DNA of 64,000 nt from Bacteroidota bacterium (GCA_947451115.1 CANFXV010000005.1:1-64000), one strand, 5' to 3'. Positions 50,779 through 61,037 are shown, counted from the stretch's first letter. The notes: generated by a model not told the origin, from the letters alone. Program-made: numbers and translations.

Positions 50779-52467
50779 TTAATGTCCAGCTGCTACTTCA
50801 GTTTCCTCATAATTAATACCTTGTTTCTTTAAAATACCTTTTACTGCAATCGCAAAGATTAAAATATAAGCAAAGCAGAAAACTGGCACCCAGAAAGAAT
50901 TGTGAATACCATAACCTGGAGTATCTAAATGAGCAGATTGTAAGTAGTCAGATAACTTACCTTGAATTGGAGGGATAATACCACCACCAAGAATCATCAT
51001 AATTAAAAAGGCGGCTCCTTGTGTGGTGTATTTGCCAATTCCTGCAATAGATAAAGCAAATATAGAAGGCCACATAATGGAACATGCAATACCACCCGTT
51101 AAGAAAGCATAAATGGCAATGTCTCCTTTAGTAAACACGCCAATCAACATGGCTACCACACCAATAAAACTAAAGATCAACAAAGTCTTAGCAGGTTTGT
51201 CCTGACTTAAGAAGAAGGCCACAATTTGAATAAAAATACAAACAATGTACATGTACAATGGGCTCATGTCATATTGTGCAATACTATTCACAGCAATCAC
51301 AATTCCAAAAGCAACCAGTGGCACAATTACAGTTAGTATTTGATTAATTTTCTTTTTGAATTCAAATGCAGCAATGGCTCCAGTCCATCGACCAATCATC
51401 ATACTTCCCCAATACATAGAAATATAGGGGGCAATTTTTGAAGATGGAATACTTCCGAAGTCTGCTTGCTTTAGTAACTCTCCCAAATTTGAACCAATAG
51501 CTACTTCAGCACCTACATATACAAATAGGGCTAACATACCCAAAACCAATTGAGGATATTTCATGGCACCCCATCCATTTTCATCTTTCTGTGCTCTAAA
51601 GTTGGCATACAATAAACCTACCACTACTGTGGCTAAAGCGCCGAACAACCATTTCAAACGCATGGTTTCTAAATCATGTTTACCAGCATCAGTTAATGTG
51701 CTTGGGTCAATTTTATAACTACTAAAAATTGGAACAAACATGATAATCAATACCCCTGTCATAATTAATAATAAGATTAAGGCTTTATTAGCTGGTTCAA
51801 TTTTTTCTTCAGATATACCTGGAGGTACTTTTTTCGAAAAATGGAACATGGCTGCAGCGGCTAAAAACAAAATACCCACAGCTGTATATAAAACTACCAC
51901 TTTACTTAAACTTAAAGCTGCAATTTGATCGTCGGTAATTGCGGCAGCACTGCCAAACAATGCAAAGGCCACTACAATGGGGCCAATGGAGGTTCCAAAG
52001 GAATTAATACCTCCCGCTAAGTTCACACGACTGGCTCCTGTAGAAGGATCGCCTAATGCTATGGAAAAAGGTTGTGCGGCGGTTTGTTGTAAAGAGAAAC
52101 CTAATGCAACAATAAATAAACCCACCAACATGCCCGTAAAAGTATTGGCATTGACTGCAATAATCATTGCAGCTGCACCAATGGCAGAAAACAATAAGCC
52201 ATACACAATGCTTTTTTTATAGCCCCATTTGCCTACAAGGTCTTTGCCTCCAAACGCGCCAAAAGCAAATAGCCCTAATGCCCCAATATAATAGGCTAAA
52301 TAAAAGGCAAAATCTACCAGTTGACTTTGAAATTGATCTAAATGAAATTTGTGTTTGCAGAAGGGTATAAAAACGCTATTGCTAGAAGCAATAAAGCCCC
52401 AGAAAAAGAATACCACAACAAGCGTAGATAATGCGCCTGTATTGGTGGGTTGTTTGGTTTGGCTCAT
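50779..52467 (-). CDS. FHS-family sugar MFS transporter
   Basis: A 562-residue membrane transporter resembling the fucose/glucose/galactose permeases (FucP, GluP): FFFWGFIASSNSVFIPFCKHKFHLDQFQSQLVDFAFYLAYYIGAL (split) and GINSFGTSIGPIV. It is about 130 residues longer than FucP because of a middle insertion (about residues 225-320) with extra hydrophobic helices. The sugar is probably a hexose, supported by the kinase gene directly downstream. The upstream 184-base gap to glgA, with divergent transcription, probably holds promoters for both units. Confidence 0.88.
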   Translation of the reverse strand: MSQTKQPTNTGALSTLVVVFFFWGFIASSNSVFIPFCKHKFHLDQFQSQLVDFAFYLAYYIGALGLFAFGAFGGKDLVGKWGYKKSIVYGLLFSAIGAAAMIIAVNANTFTGMLVGLFIVALGFSLQQTAAQPFSIALGDPSTGASRVNLAGGINSFGTSIGPIVVAFALFGSAAAITDDQIAALSLSKVVVLYTAVGILFLAAAAMFHFSKKVPPGISEEKIEPANKALILLLIMTGVLIIMFVPIFSSYKIDPSTLTDAGKHDLETMRLKWLFGALATVVVGLLYANFRAQKDENGWGAMKYPQLVLGMLALFVYVGAEVAIGSNLGELLKQADFGSIPSSKIAPYISMYWGSMMIGRWTGAIAAFEFKKKINQILTVIVPLVAFGIVIAVNSIAQYDMSPLYMYIVCIFIQIVAFFLSQDKPAKTLLIFSFIGVVAMLIGVFTKGDIAIYAFLTGGIACSIMWPSIFALSIAGIGKYTTQGAAFLIMMILGGGIIPPIQGKLSDYLQSAHLDTPGYGIHNSFWVPVFCFAYILIFAIAVKGILKKQGINYEETEVAAGH

Positions 52468-52651
52468 AACATTCGTTAGTTTAATCGTAATAGTTTAGGT
52501 TATTTTTTTAATCGATTCCGTAAAATACTTAAAATTACAATTCAATGGTATAAAATAGGCTAAAATCTATCTTTAAATAATTCGAATTAAGTGCTTAAAA
52601 AACAAGGAGTTTTAAATACAATGAAGTAAATTGAATCAAATTAATCTGGTC

Positions 52652-54067
52652 ATGGTTGTTGTTCATGTAAGTGCGGAATGTTATCCGATGGCAAAAGCTG
52701 GTGGCTTAGGGGATGTAGTGGGGGCATTGCCTAAATACCAGAAAAAAATAGGAGCCGAAGCCATGGTCGTAATGCCCATGTACCAAACCCCTTTTTTACA
52801 ACAAAATAAATGGGAAGTACATTTTAAAGGAAAGACCAATTTAGGCAATTGGTTTTTTGATTATACCATTATCAAAGAAAGTACTGGGAAACTTGGCTTC
52901 GATTTATATTTAGTTGACATCCATGGCTTATTGGATCGACCTAAGATTTATGGCTATCCCGATGATACCGATCGATTTATTGGATTTCAAGTAGCGGTAG
53001 TGAATTGGTTAACACAGTGGGTAGACTTGCCAGACATCGTTCATTGTCATGATCATCAAGCTGGGTTGATTCCTTTTATGATGAAATATTGTTATGATTA
53101 TCAAAAATTACAATTTGTAAAAACAGTATTGAGTATTCACAATGCCCAATACCACGGGGCGATGGGTTGGGATAAAAGTTTGCTTATTCCAAGATGGGAT
53201 ATATGGAAAAGAGGGCTATTAGAATGGAACAACAATATCAATGCTTTAGCCACTGGGGTAAAATGCGCCGATAAAGTAACCACAGTGAGTCATAGTTATT
53301 TGCAACAACTCAAATACCAGTCCAATGGCATGGAAGCCTTGTTTGATTTAGAACAAAATAAATGCGTGGGTATTTTAAATGGGATCGACAACGAAGTGTG
53401 GAATCCTGCTACAGATCCAATGATTGCACATCATTATTCATTGGCGGATGTGGAAGTAGAAAAGAAAAAAAATAAAAAAGCCCTCTGTGCTCAATATAAT
53501 TTAGATCCTACTAAACCCTTGATTGTTTTTATTGGCAGATTAGTGGGAGAAAAAGCAGCAGATGTTTTACCTGGCGCTATTCAACATGCCTTGGATAAAA
53601 CAAAAGCAGCTGCCAATTTTTTTATTATTGGTGCTGGTGATACTTCTACCGAATCTGCTTTGAATTATTTAGTGCAATTGTATCCTGGTAACTACAATAC
53701 ATTTATTGGCTATGATGAAAAAATTGGACATGAAGCTTATGCAGCGGCCGATTTTTTATTGATGCCAAGTAGAGTAGAGCCCTGTGGATTGAATCAGTTG
53801 TATGCCTTGCGTTATGGCACAATACCAATGGTAAGAGATACAGGGGGTTTACATGATACAGTAGTAGACATGGGTGATCCAGGAGGTTTTGGTATCAAAT
53901 TTTTAAATGCCAGCGAACAGGACATTGTATATTCAGTAGAGCGAGCCATTGCTGTGTACAAGGATAAAAAACAAATGAATCAAATGATACAAAAGGCCAT
54001 GCAGATTGACCACAGTTGGGAATCGGTGGTGCTGGAGTATAAAAAAGTATATGAATCAATTTTATAA
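52652..54067 (+). CDS. glgA: Glycogen synthase
   Basis: A GT5 enzyme that adds glucose from ADP-glucose to glycogen. From the ATG at 52652 it has 471 residues. It starts VVHVSAECYPMAKAGGLGDVVGALPKY with the KAGGL substrate loop (15-19) and HCHDHQAG in the N-domain; the C-domain has IFIGRLVGEKAADVL-like sequence and EPCGLNQLYALRYGTIPMVRDTGGL. A TTG at 52631 would extend it by seven residues, but the ATG gives the usual GlgA start. First gene of the glycogen operon; glgC follows 16 bases downstream. Confidence 0.95.
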   Translation: MVVVHVSAECYPMAKAGGLGDVVGALPKYQKKIGAEAMVVMPMYQTPFLQQNKWEVHFKGKTNLGNWFFDYTIIKESTGKLGFDLYLVDIHGLLDRPKIYGYPDDTDRFIGFQVAVVNWLTQWVDLPDIVHCHDHQAGLIPFMMKYCYDYQKLQFVKTVLSIHNAQYHGAMGWDKSLLIPRWDIWKRGLLEWNNNINALATGVKCADKVTTVSHSYLQQLKYQSNGMEALFDLEQNKCVGILNGIDNEVWNPATDPMIAHHYSLADVEVEKKKNKKALCAQYNLDPTKPLIVFIGRLVGEKAADVLPGAIQHALDKTKAAANFFIIGAGDTSTESALNYLVQLYPGNYNTFIGYDEKIGHEAYAAADFLLMPSRVEPCGLNQLYALRYGTIPMVRDTGGLHDTVVDMGDPGGFGIKFLNASEQDIVYSVERAIAVYKDKKQMNQMIQKAMQIDHSWESVVLEYKKVYESIL

Positions 54068-54083
54068 TAATAATTTATAGATT

Positions 54084-55370
54084 ATGGCGGCAGTATTTGC
54101 AAAAGAAACAGTTTCGATTATTTTAGGTGGCGGTGCTGGTTCAAGGTTGTATCCTTTAACAGCAAGTAGGTCAAAGCCTGCAGTTCCCATTGGAGGAAAA
54201 TATAGATTGGTAGATATTCCTATTAGTAATTGCATCAATAGTAATTTGAATAGAATTTTTGTGTTGACCCAATTCAATTCTGCTTCCTTGAATCAACACA
54301 TTAAAAACACCTATCATTTTAGTGCGTTTAGTTCTGGCTTTGTAGATATTTTAGCGGCAGAGCAAACCCCAGATAATCCAGGTTGGTTTCAAGGGACGGC
54401 AGATGCGGTGAGACAATCTTTAAGACATTTGGCGAAAATGGATTTTGACTATGTACTTATTTTAAGCGGGGATCAATTGTATCAAATGGATTTTAGCAAA
54501 ATGATTGATGCACATAAAAAAAGTGGAGCCGCATTAACCATTGCCACTATTCCAGTGGGGGAAAGAGAAGCACCTGAATTTGGAATTCTTAAATCCAACC
54601 ATGAGCAGGTCATTACTTCCTTTGTAGAAAAACCTAAGAAAGAAATCTTGTCTGATTGGGTAAGTGATACAGGAGAGGCCATGAAAGCGCAGGGTAGAAA
54701 TTATTTAGCTTCCATGGGTATTTATGTTTTTAATAAAGAAATTTTATATCAATTTTTAAATGAAGTGCATTCTACAGCGACCGATTTTGGAAAAGAAATT
54801 ATACCTGATTCCATTGCGCATTATAAAGTATTAAGCTATCAGTATGACGGATATTGGACAGACATTGGAAACATTTATTCATTTTTTGAAGCCAATATTG
54901 CATTGACGCAAGAAGTGCCTTTGTTCAATTTATTTGATAGTGCTCAAACTGTTTATACAAGGTCGAGAATGTTGCCTCCTGCTAAAGTCAGCGGCACCAT
55001 TATTAATAAAGCCATAATCGCTGAAGGTTGTATCATTCATGCAAAAGAAGTAGCCAATTCAGTGATCGGGATTCGTTCAAGAATAGGAAAGGATACCGTG
55101 GTTAAAAATAGTTATATCATGGGCTGTGACTATTATGAAACCATCGAACAAATGAACAAAAAGAATGAAAGAGGAGAACCCATATTAGGCATTGGGGAAA
55201 GATGTGTGATAGAAGATGCTATTGTTGATAAGAATTGCTCTATAGGCAATGATGTTCAAATTAGAGGAGGCGCGCATCATGAGAAAGTGGATCATCCATT
55301 GTATACCATTAAAGATGGCATTGTAGTGGTCAAAAAAGGAGCATTTATTCCCAATGGATTTATTATATAA
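54084..55370 (+). CDS. glgC: Glucose-1-phosphate adenylyltransferase
   Basis: Makes ADP-glucose from ATP and glucose 1-phosphate, the committed step of glycogen synthesis. The 428-residue protein has the nucleotidyltransferase signature GGGAGSRLYPLTASRSKPAVPIGGKYR (split), LSGDQLYQMDF, and a C-terminal left-handed beta-helix (NKAIIAEGCIIHAKEVANSVIG). Allosteric properties are not predictable here. It lies between glgA and the transporter gene, 15 bases apart. Confidence 0.96.
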   Translation: MAAVFAKETVSIILGGGAGSRLYPLTASRSKPAVPIGGKYRLVDIPISNCINSNLNRIFVLTQFNSASLNQHIKNTYHFSAFSSGFVDILAAEQTPDNPGWFQGTADAVRQSLRHLAKMDFDYVLILSGDQLYQMDFSKMIDAHKKSGAALTIATIPVGEREAPEFGILKSNHEQVITSFVEKPKKEILSDWVSDTGEAMKAQGRNYLASMGIYVFNKEILYQFLNEVHSTATDFGKEIIPDSIAHYKVLSYQYDGYWTDIGNIYSFFEANIALTQEVPLFNLFDSAQTVYTRSRMLPPAKVSGTIINKAIIAEGCIIHAKEVANSVIGIRSRIGKDTVVKNSYIMGCDYYETIEQMNKKNERGEPILGIGERCVIEDAIVDKNCSIGNDVQIRGGAHHEKVDHPLYTIKDGIVVVKKGAFIPNGFII

Positions 55371-55385
55371 ATTTAAATACTTCAA

Positions 55386-56702
55386 ATGAATACAGCATAT
55401 ACAGGTGTCAAGGTCAAATTAAGTTTTTGGCAAATATGGAATATGTGTTTTGGCTTTTTTGGTATACAATTTGGTTGGAGCTTGCAGATGGGCAACATGA
55501 GTGCCATCTATGAATTTTTAGGTGCAAGCCCTGAGCAAATACCTGGTTTATGGTTGGCCGCGCCAATGACTGGTTTATTAATACAACCTATTGTGGGGTA
55601 CTTTAGTGACCGTACCTGGCATCCTAGATTAGGAAGAAGAAGACCCTTCTTTTTAGTAGGGGCCATTTTAAGTTCTGCTTTATTGTTTGTGATGCCCAAT
55701 TCAGGAAGTATATGGATGGCAGCAGGCGTTTTATGGATATTAGATTCAAGTATTAATGTAACCATGGAGCCATTTAGGGCCTTTGTAGCGGATAATTTAG
55801 ATGAAAAGCAACGTTCTTTTGGTTTTGCCATGCAGAGTATGTTTATCGGTCTGGCTTCTTTTATTGCTGGTTACCTACCACAGGTATTGGTAAATTGGTT
55901 TCATGTTTCAAGGGCTAAAACCAATGGATCCATTCCTCAAAATATTTTACTGTCTTTTTATATTGGAGGGGCTGTATTTTTAGTGTCTGTTTTATATACT
56001 GTTTTTAAAAGCAAAGAATATCCTCCTTCGCCAGTTGCCTCCAATCACAGTGTAGAAAACAATAAAGGAATCGCGCAAGAAATCATTGATTCCATTATGC
56101 ATATGCCCATTCAAATGAAAAGATTGGCCTTGGTGAATTTTCTTACTTGGCCAGGTTTGTTTTTAATGTGGTTTTACTACAGCACAGGGGTGGCCACCCA
56201 ATTGTTTCATGGAGATCCTAAAACCAGTAGTGATCTTTATACCATGGGCTTGGAGCATGCCAATACGACTTCGGCCATTTTAAATTTAGTTACTTTTGGA
56301 TTTTCTTTCAGCTTGCCATTTTGGGTAAGCAAACTTGGAAAAAAAATGACCCATGTGGCTTGTTTATTGATTGGAGGTATAGGCTTGATTTCGATCTACT
56401 ACGTGCAGCAGCCTAATATTTTATATTTGAGTATGGGCTTGGTGGGTATTGCATGGGCTTCCATCTTATCCATGCCATATTCTATGTTGGCAGGTTTTAT
56501 TCCAGAACAAAAAATGGGCATCTACATGGGCATATTTAATTTCTTTATTGTGCTTCCTGAAATCATTGCCTCTATATTTTTTGGCAAAATTATGTCTACC
56601 TATTTACACAACGATCGTTTAATGGCTGTTCAAATTGGAGGAGGCTTATTAATTTTAGCTGCCTTGGTTTGTGCAATTATTATTAAAGAAGAGAAAAAAT
56701 AA
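55386..56702 (+). CDS. MFS sugar transporter, SLC45/GPH-like
   Basis: A 438-residue MFS protein with about 12 helices. The loop motif [15 protein letters not shown] and [21 protein letters not shown] resemble the SLC45-like maltose/sucrose transporters used in Bacteroidota sugar and maltodextrin loci. Its position inside the glycogen operon, between glgC and an exported GH13 enzyme, supports import of maltose or short maltodextrins. The exact sugar is inferred. Confidence 0.88.
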   Translation: MNTAYTGVKVKLSFWQIWNMCFGFFGIQFGWSLQMGNMSAIYEFLGASPEQIPGLWLAAPMTGLLIQPIVGYFSDRTWHPRLGRRRPFFLVGAILSSALLFVMPNSGSIWMAAGVLWILDSSINVTMEPFRAFVADNLDEKQRSFGFAMQSMFIGLASFIAGYLPQVLVNWFHVSRAKTNGSIPQNILLSFYIGGAVFLVSVLYTVFKSKEYPPSPVASNHSVENNKGIAQEIIDSIMHMPIQMKRLALVNFLTWPGLFLMWFYYSTGVATQLFHGDPKTSSDLYTMGLEHANTTSAILNLVTFGFSFSLPFWVSKLGKKMTHVACLLIGGIGLISIYYVQQPNILYLSMGLVGIAWASILSMPYSMLAGFIPEQKMGIYMGIFNFFIVLPEIIASIFFGKIMSTYLHNDRLMAVQIGGGLLILAALVCAIIIKEEKK

Positions 56703-56705
56703 ACT

Positions 56706-58568
56706 ATGTATTGTATTCAACAAATAAGAAAATTCATTTTTCTTAGCCTTGGTATTGCTTTTGTATTATCGTCTAATGGGCAGACAGTGTCGGCGTATCC
56801 AACCAATTGGTTTGTTCAAATGAAAACCAATAAAGTTCAAATTTTATTTAGAACCACTATTGGCGATTTTTCTAAGGCAACAGTGCAAACAAATTATCGA
56901 GGAATAGCCATTAAAGGACTACACCATTTTGAGAATCCACATTATTTATCTGTAGATGTTGAAATTGCTGCAAATACAAAATTGGGCAATGTAAATTTTG
57001 TCATCAACAGCAAGGGGCAAGCCATCAATAAAACATGGCCACTATTGCCAAGAAGAGTAGGGAGAGGAACTGCCTTTGCACAAGGGATTAATGCTGCCGA
57101 TCTTATTTATTTTTTGATGCCTGACCGATTTAGCAATGGGGATCCAAGTAATGATCGTATAGTTGGCTTGAAAGATCAAGCTTTGAATAGAGATTCAATA
57201 TTTATAAGGCATGGGGGTGATTTAAAAGGGGTGACCAATCACTTAAATTATTTTGAAAAATTAGGGGTCACTACTTTGTGGATGACGCCTGTGGTGGAAA
57301 ATGATATGCCTGATCGAACCGAACATGGGTATGCTGCCACAGATAATTATGCCATTGAAAAAAGATTGGGTGGAGAACAGGCTTATTTAACATTGAGTGA
57401 TAGTTTACATAAAAGAGGAATGAAATTGATTCAAGATATTGTCTACAATCATTTTGGTAGGTTTCATTTCTTAGTTCAAGATGCGCCAGCAAAAGATTGG
57501 GTGCATCAATGGCCTAGTTTTACGCAGACTCATTATAGGGAACAGGCAATTTTTGATCCGCACCATGCCAAGGTGGATGAAGAAAAAATGATCAATGGTT
57601 GGTTTACAACAGAAATGCCAGATGTCAATCAGGAAAATCCTTTTGTAGAAAAATATTTAACACAAAATGCCATTTGGTCGGTGGAAACTTTTGGCATTGA
57701 TGCCTTCAGGGTAGACACTTATAAGTATTGTAATTTAGATATGATGAATCGCTTAAATCAAGCCTTGATTGATGAATATCCAAAAATATTTACTTATGGG
57801 GAATGTTGGGTAGATGGGGTGGCTGCGCAAGCTTATTTTGTGCGCAATAATTTTAATCTCCCTTTTAAAAGCAATTTGCATGCCACTTCCGATTTCCATT
57901 TATTATTTTCTGGTATTTTGCCAGCATTGAATGATCAAAATACTTGGGCTGGTGGCGTGATGAAATTATACAGTACTTTAAGCGAAGATTATTTATATAA
58001 AGTACCTCAAAATAATGTTATTTTTTTAGACAATCATGACATGACACGCATTCATTCTTCTTTAGGCGAAAGTATTCCTAAAACAAAAATGGCTTATGCT
58101 TGGTTAATGACTTGTAGAGGTATTCCTCAAATGTATTATGGTTCAGAAGTTTTAATGAAAGGTATATCTAATCCAGATGGTTGGGTGAGGTTAGATTTTC
58201 CAGGTGGTTGGGCCGGTGATCAAAAAAATGCATTCACAGAACAAGGCATGACAGACCAAGAAAAAGATTTTTTACATTATGTACAACTATTAGGGACTTA
58301 TCGTAAAACATCTTCAGCCTTGACAAAAGGAGAGATGATGCAGTATTTGCCTGAAGACGGATTATATGTTTATTTTAGGTATGACAATGCACAAACAGTA
58401 TTATGTGTAATGAATACCGATTCCAAGGAAAGAAAACTTAATTTTGAAAAATACAGCGAAAGAACCAATGGCTTTAAGGGAGGAAAAGACATTGTTTCAG
58501 GAATGAAAATGGGGAATCAATTTTCAATACCTGCCATGACCATGCAAGTGATTGAATTAACTAAATAA
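56706..58568 (+). CDS. Exported GH13 alpha-amylase / cyclomaltodextrinase-like enzyme
   Basis: A 620-residue alpha-glucan hydrolase with an N-terminal signal-like segment (about 1-26) and an N-terminal beta domain (30-130) like the cyclomaltodextrinase N-domain. The catalytic barrel has all four GH13 regions: DIVYNH (244-249), FRVDTYK with nucleophile Asp337, YGECWVD with acid/base Glu366, and LDNHD with Asp445. A C-terminal beta domain closes the protein. It resembles neopullulanase/SusA-type enzymes that cut maltodextrins in the periplasm. It starts 3 bases after the transporter stop; the next gene, glgB, begins 2 bases after its stop. Confidence 0.93.
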   Translation: MYCIQQIRKFIFLSLGIAFVLSSNGQTVSAYPTNWFVQMKTNKVQILFRTTIGDFSKATVQTNYRGIAIKGLHHFENPHYLSVDVEIAANTKLGNVNFVINSKGQAINKTWPLLPRRVGRGTAFAQGINAADLIYFLMPDRFSNGDPSNDRIVGLKDQALNRDSIFIRHGGDLKGVTNHLNYFEKLGVTTLWMTPVVENDMPDRTEHGYAATDNYAIEKRLGGEQAYLTLSDSLHKRGMKLIQDIVYNHFGRFHFLVQDAPAKDWVHQWPSFTQTHYREQAIFDPHHAKVDEEKMINGWFTTEMPDVNQENPFVEKYLTQNAIWSVETFGIDAFRVDTYKYCNLDMMNRLNQALIDEYPKIFTYGECWVDGVAAQAYFVRNNFNLPFKSNLHATSDFHLLFSGILPALNDQNTWAGGVMKLYSTLSEDYLYKVPQNNVIFLDNHDMTRIHSSLGESIPKTKMAYAWLMTCRGIPQMYYGSEVLMKGISNPDGWVRLDFPGGWAGDQKNAFTEQGMTDQEKDFLHYVQLLGTYRKTSSALTKGEMMQYLPEDGLYVYFRYDNAQTVLCVMNTDSKERKLNFEKYSERTNGFKGGKDIVSGMKMGNQFSIPAMTMQVIELTK

Positions 58569-58570
58569 TT

Positions 58571-60511
58571 ATGCCAAAATACGAGGAAGTACATTTTGTT
58601 GATACCAAACAAGCGGTCTGGAATTATTCTTTATTTTCTGATGAAGACGTTCATAATTTTCAAAATGGAACCCATTACACATTGTATAAATTCTTTGGTA
58701 ATAAGCAGATAGAAGTAGCAGGGGTGAAGGGAACCTATTTTGCTGTTTGGGCACCTAATGCCACTGCCTTAATGGTGAAAGGTAATTTTAATGATTGGAG
58801 CAATGAAACCCATGCACTTAAAGTAAGGCAGGACAGTTCTGGAATTTGGGAAGGATTTATACCAAATATTGCTGCAGGGGAAGTATACAAATACCATATA
58901 CATGGCTATCAAGGGGTAAAACTAGATAAGGGAGACCCCTTTGCGCACTTCTGGGAATTAAGGCCATTGACTGCGTCTATTACTTGGCAAACCGAATATC
59001 CATGGAAGGATGCACTATGGCTAGAGCAAAGAAAAATTAAAAATAGAACCGACCAACCCTATTCGGTGTATGAAGTGCATTTGGCTAGTTGGATGCGTCC
59101 CGATAAAAACAATGAAGACGCTTACAATTCCTATACTCAATTAATAGACCTATTAGTGCCTTATGTAAAAGAAATGGGTTTTACCCATGTCGAATTTATG
59201 CCTGTGATGGAACATCCTTTTGATGGAAGTTGGGGATATCAGGGTGTAGGTTTTTTTGCACCTACTTCGCGTTTTGGCCATCCCCAAGAATTTGCAGCTT
59301 TAGTGGAAGCCTTTCACGAAGCTGAAATTGGGGTCATTCTAGATTGGGTGCCTTCACATTTTCCCTATGATGCCCATGGTTTATTTATGTTTGACGGTGC
59401 CAATACCTATGAGTATGCAGATATGAGAAAAGGCTATCATCCAGATTGGAACTCGTATATATTTAATTACAAAAGAGGGGAAGTAAAATCTTTTTTAATA
59501 AGCAGTGCTCGTTTTTGGTGTGAGCAATTTCATATTGATGGCATTAGGGTTGATGCGGTAAGTTCTATGTTAAGATTGGATTACAGTAGAGCGGAAGGTC
59601 AGTGGGAACGCAATGAATTTGGGGGTAATGGAAATATTGAAGCCATCGCCTTTATTAAGGATTTAAATGAAACCTTATACCGAGACTTCCCCTATATTCA
59701 AACCATTGCAGAGGAAGCCTCTGATTGGCCTGGTATAAGTAAGCCCACTTTTATGGATGGCCTAGGTTTTGGTATGAAGTGGATGATGGGATGGATGCAT
59801 GATACGCTAGATTATTTTAAATTAGATGCTTTATTTAGACCTTTTCATCAGGACAAGTTTACCTTTTCAATGATGTATTATTATGATGAAAATTTTATGT
59901 TGCCTTTAAGTCATGATGAAGTAGTTCATGGTAAAAGCCCCATGCTTTATAAAATGCCTGGAGATGATTGGCAAAAATTTGCTAATCTAAGGTTGATGTA
60001 TACCTATATGTTTTTACATCCGGGTGCTAAATTATTGTTTATGGGCAATGAATTTGCCGCTACTAAAGAATGGAACTACACCACCGAACTACAATGGGAT
60101 TTATTAAAAATAGAATCTCATGCTGGAATGAAGCATTGTGTAAAAGCATTGAATGCGCTATACAAAGCGCATCCCGCATTGTATGAATTACAATTTGATC
60201 CCCAAGGGTTTGAATGGGTAGAATTAAATAAACGCGACGAAGCAGTAATTGCTTTTAAGCGTAAAGGAAAAAATGCAAACGAAGAGGTCTTAGTAGTTTT
60301 GAATATGACCCCTGTACCAAGACATGATTATCCCATTCATGTGTTCGGGAAAAAGGTATGGAAAGAAATTTTTAATAGTGATGCTAAGCAATACTGGGGT
60401 GTAGGTGATTTGAACAACCCCAATATTCCAATGCATAGTCAGGAGGAAAAAGGGGAGTGGAACAAGCTTTTATTGAACCTTCCTGCTTTATCAGCCATTG
60501 TGTTAAAATAA
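58571..60511 (+). CDS. glgB: 1,4-alpha-glucan branching enzyme
   Basis: Makes alpha-1,6 branches in glycogen. The 646-residue protein has an N-terminal CBM48 domain (YFAVWAPNATALMVKGNFNDWS), then the GH13 barrel: GVILDWVPSHFPYDAHGL, GIRVDAVSSML (Asp328 nucleophile), IAEEASDW (Glu381) and LSHDEVVHG (Asp449), and a C-terminal all-beta domain. It is the short GlgB form. Last gene of the glycogen operon; no clear terminator was seen in the 152-base gap after it. Confidence 0.95.
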   Translation: MPKYEEVHFVDTKQAVWNYSLFSDEDVHNFQNGTHYTLYKFFGNKQIEVAGVKGTYFAVWAPNATALMVKGNFNDWSNETHALKVRQDSSGIWEGFIPNIAAGEVYKYHIHGYQGVKLDKGDPFAHFWELRPLTASITWQTEYPWKDALWLEQRKIKNRTDQPYSVYEVHLASWMRPDKNNEDAYNSYTQLIDLLVPYVKEMGFTHVEFMPVMEHPFDGSWGYQGVGFFAPTSRFGHPQEFAALVEAFHEAEIGVILDWVPSHFPYDAHGLFMFDGANTYEYADMRKGYHPDWNSYIFNYKRGEVKSFLISSARFWCEQFHIDGIRVDAVSSMLRLDYSRAEGQWERNEFGGNGNIEAIAFIKDLNETLYRDFPYIQTIAEEASDWPGISKPTFMDGLGFGMKWMMGWMHDTLDYFKLDALFRPFHQDKFTFSMMYYYDENFMLPLSHDEVVHGKSPMLYKMPGDDWQKFANLRLMYTYMFLHPGAKLLFMGNEFAATKEWNYTTELQWDLLKIESHAGMKHCVKALNALYKAHPALYELQFDPQGFEWVELNKRDEAVIAFKRKGKNANEEVLVVLNMTPVPRHDYPIHVFGKKVWKEIFNSDAKQYWGVGDLNNPNIPMHSQEEKGEWNKLLLNLPALSAIVLK

Positions 60512-60663
60512 CATAACCTATTCTTATTCAAGCCGCTTGGCAGGTAAACGAACATTTTTAGTCAAGTTTTCCACATTTATGTTAAAATGAGTTTTGATAA
60601 CATTTAGGTAATAATATGGTTTGACCTTTGCTTTGTAATCAAACCCATTAAAAACATTAATGT

Positions 60664-60978
60664 ATGAAAGCAAATAACAGAGCAATGTTGTATGAAGCCG
60701 TTTCGGAATTCATTCAATTGCACGCCTTCGATCATTTATTGGACAATGAGTTAGCACAGTTGAAAAGTTTGTTACATGCATGGACTTTGGCCGAAGAAGG
60801 CAATGAAATGCATGAACTTACGCACAAATTAATTCCATTTTTGAGTAAAGTGAATTTCTTTGTTGAATCCATTTCTCCTGCAGCTATTCAATTGTGGTTT
60901 TATGCTTTGTCTTACAATGAAATACCGATTGTTGGTATGATGCAAGACTTAAGCAATACCAATGAGTTGGTGAATTAG
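60664..60978 (+). CDS. Unknown 104-residue helical protein
   Basis: A 104-residue, mainly helical, soluble protein (MLYEAVSEFIQLHAFDHLLDNELAQL, KVNFFVESISPAAIQLWFYALS). No signal peptide and no domain that I recognise. It has its own upstream region with a TGACCTTTG element at 60623-60631, 33 bases before the ATG, and is ended by a strong terminator, so it is monocistronic. No link to the glycogen genes is visible beyond location. Confidence 0.7.
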   Translation: MKANNRAMLYEAVSEFIQLHAFDHLLDNELAQLKSLLHAWTLAEEGNEMHELTHKLIPFLSKVNFFVESISPAAIQLWFYALSYNEIPIVGMMQDLSNTNELVN

Positions 60979-61008
60979 ATTGGTAAGTAAATAATTGTAT
61001 AAAAAAGT

Positions 61009-61037
61009 AAGGCCTCCCGGTTAATGGGAGGCCTTTC
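61009..61037. terminator. Terminator between the unknown protein and coiled-coil protein genes
   Basis: AAGGCCTCCC (61009-61018) and GGGAGGCCTT (61026-61035) form a perfect 10-bp stem around a 7-base loop. It lies between convergent genes and shares the AAGGCCTCC core with the terminator at 41946. Confidence 0.9.

Noticed and set aside
52468-52651. Possible regulatory RNA in the 184-base divergent gap between the FHS transporter and glgA
   Set aside because: The stretch is plain AT-rich sequence with no strong hairpin or clear TAnnTTTG element that I could place; promoters must be here but are not convincing.
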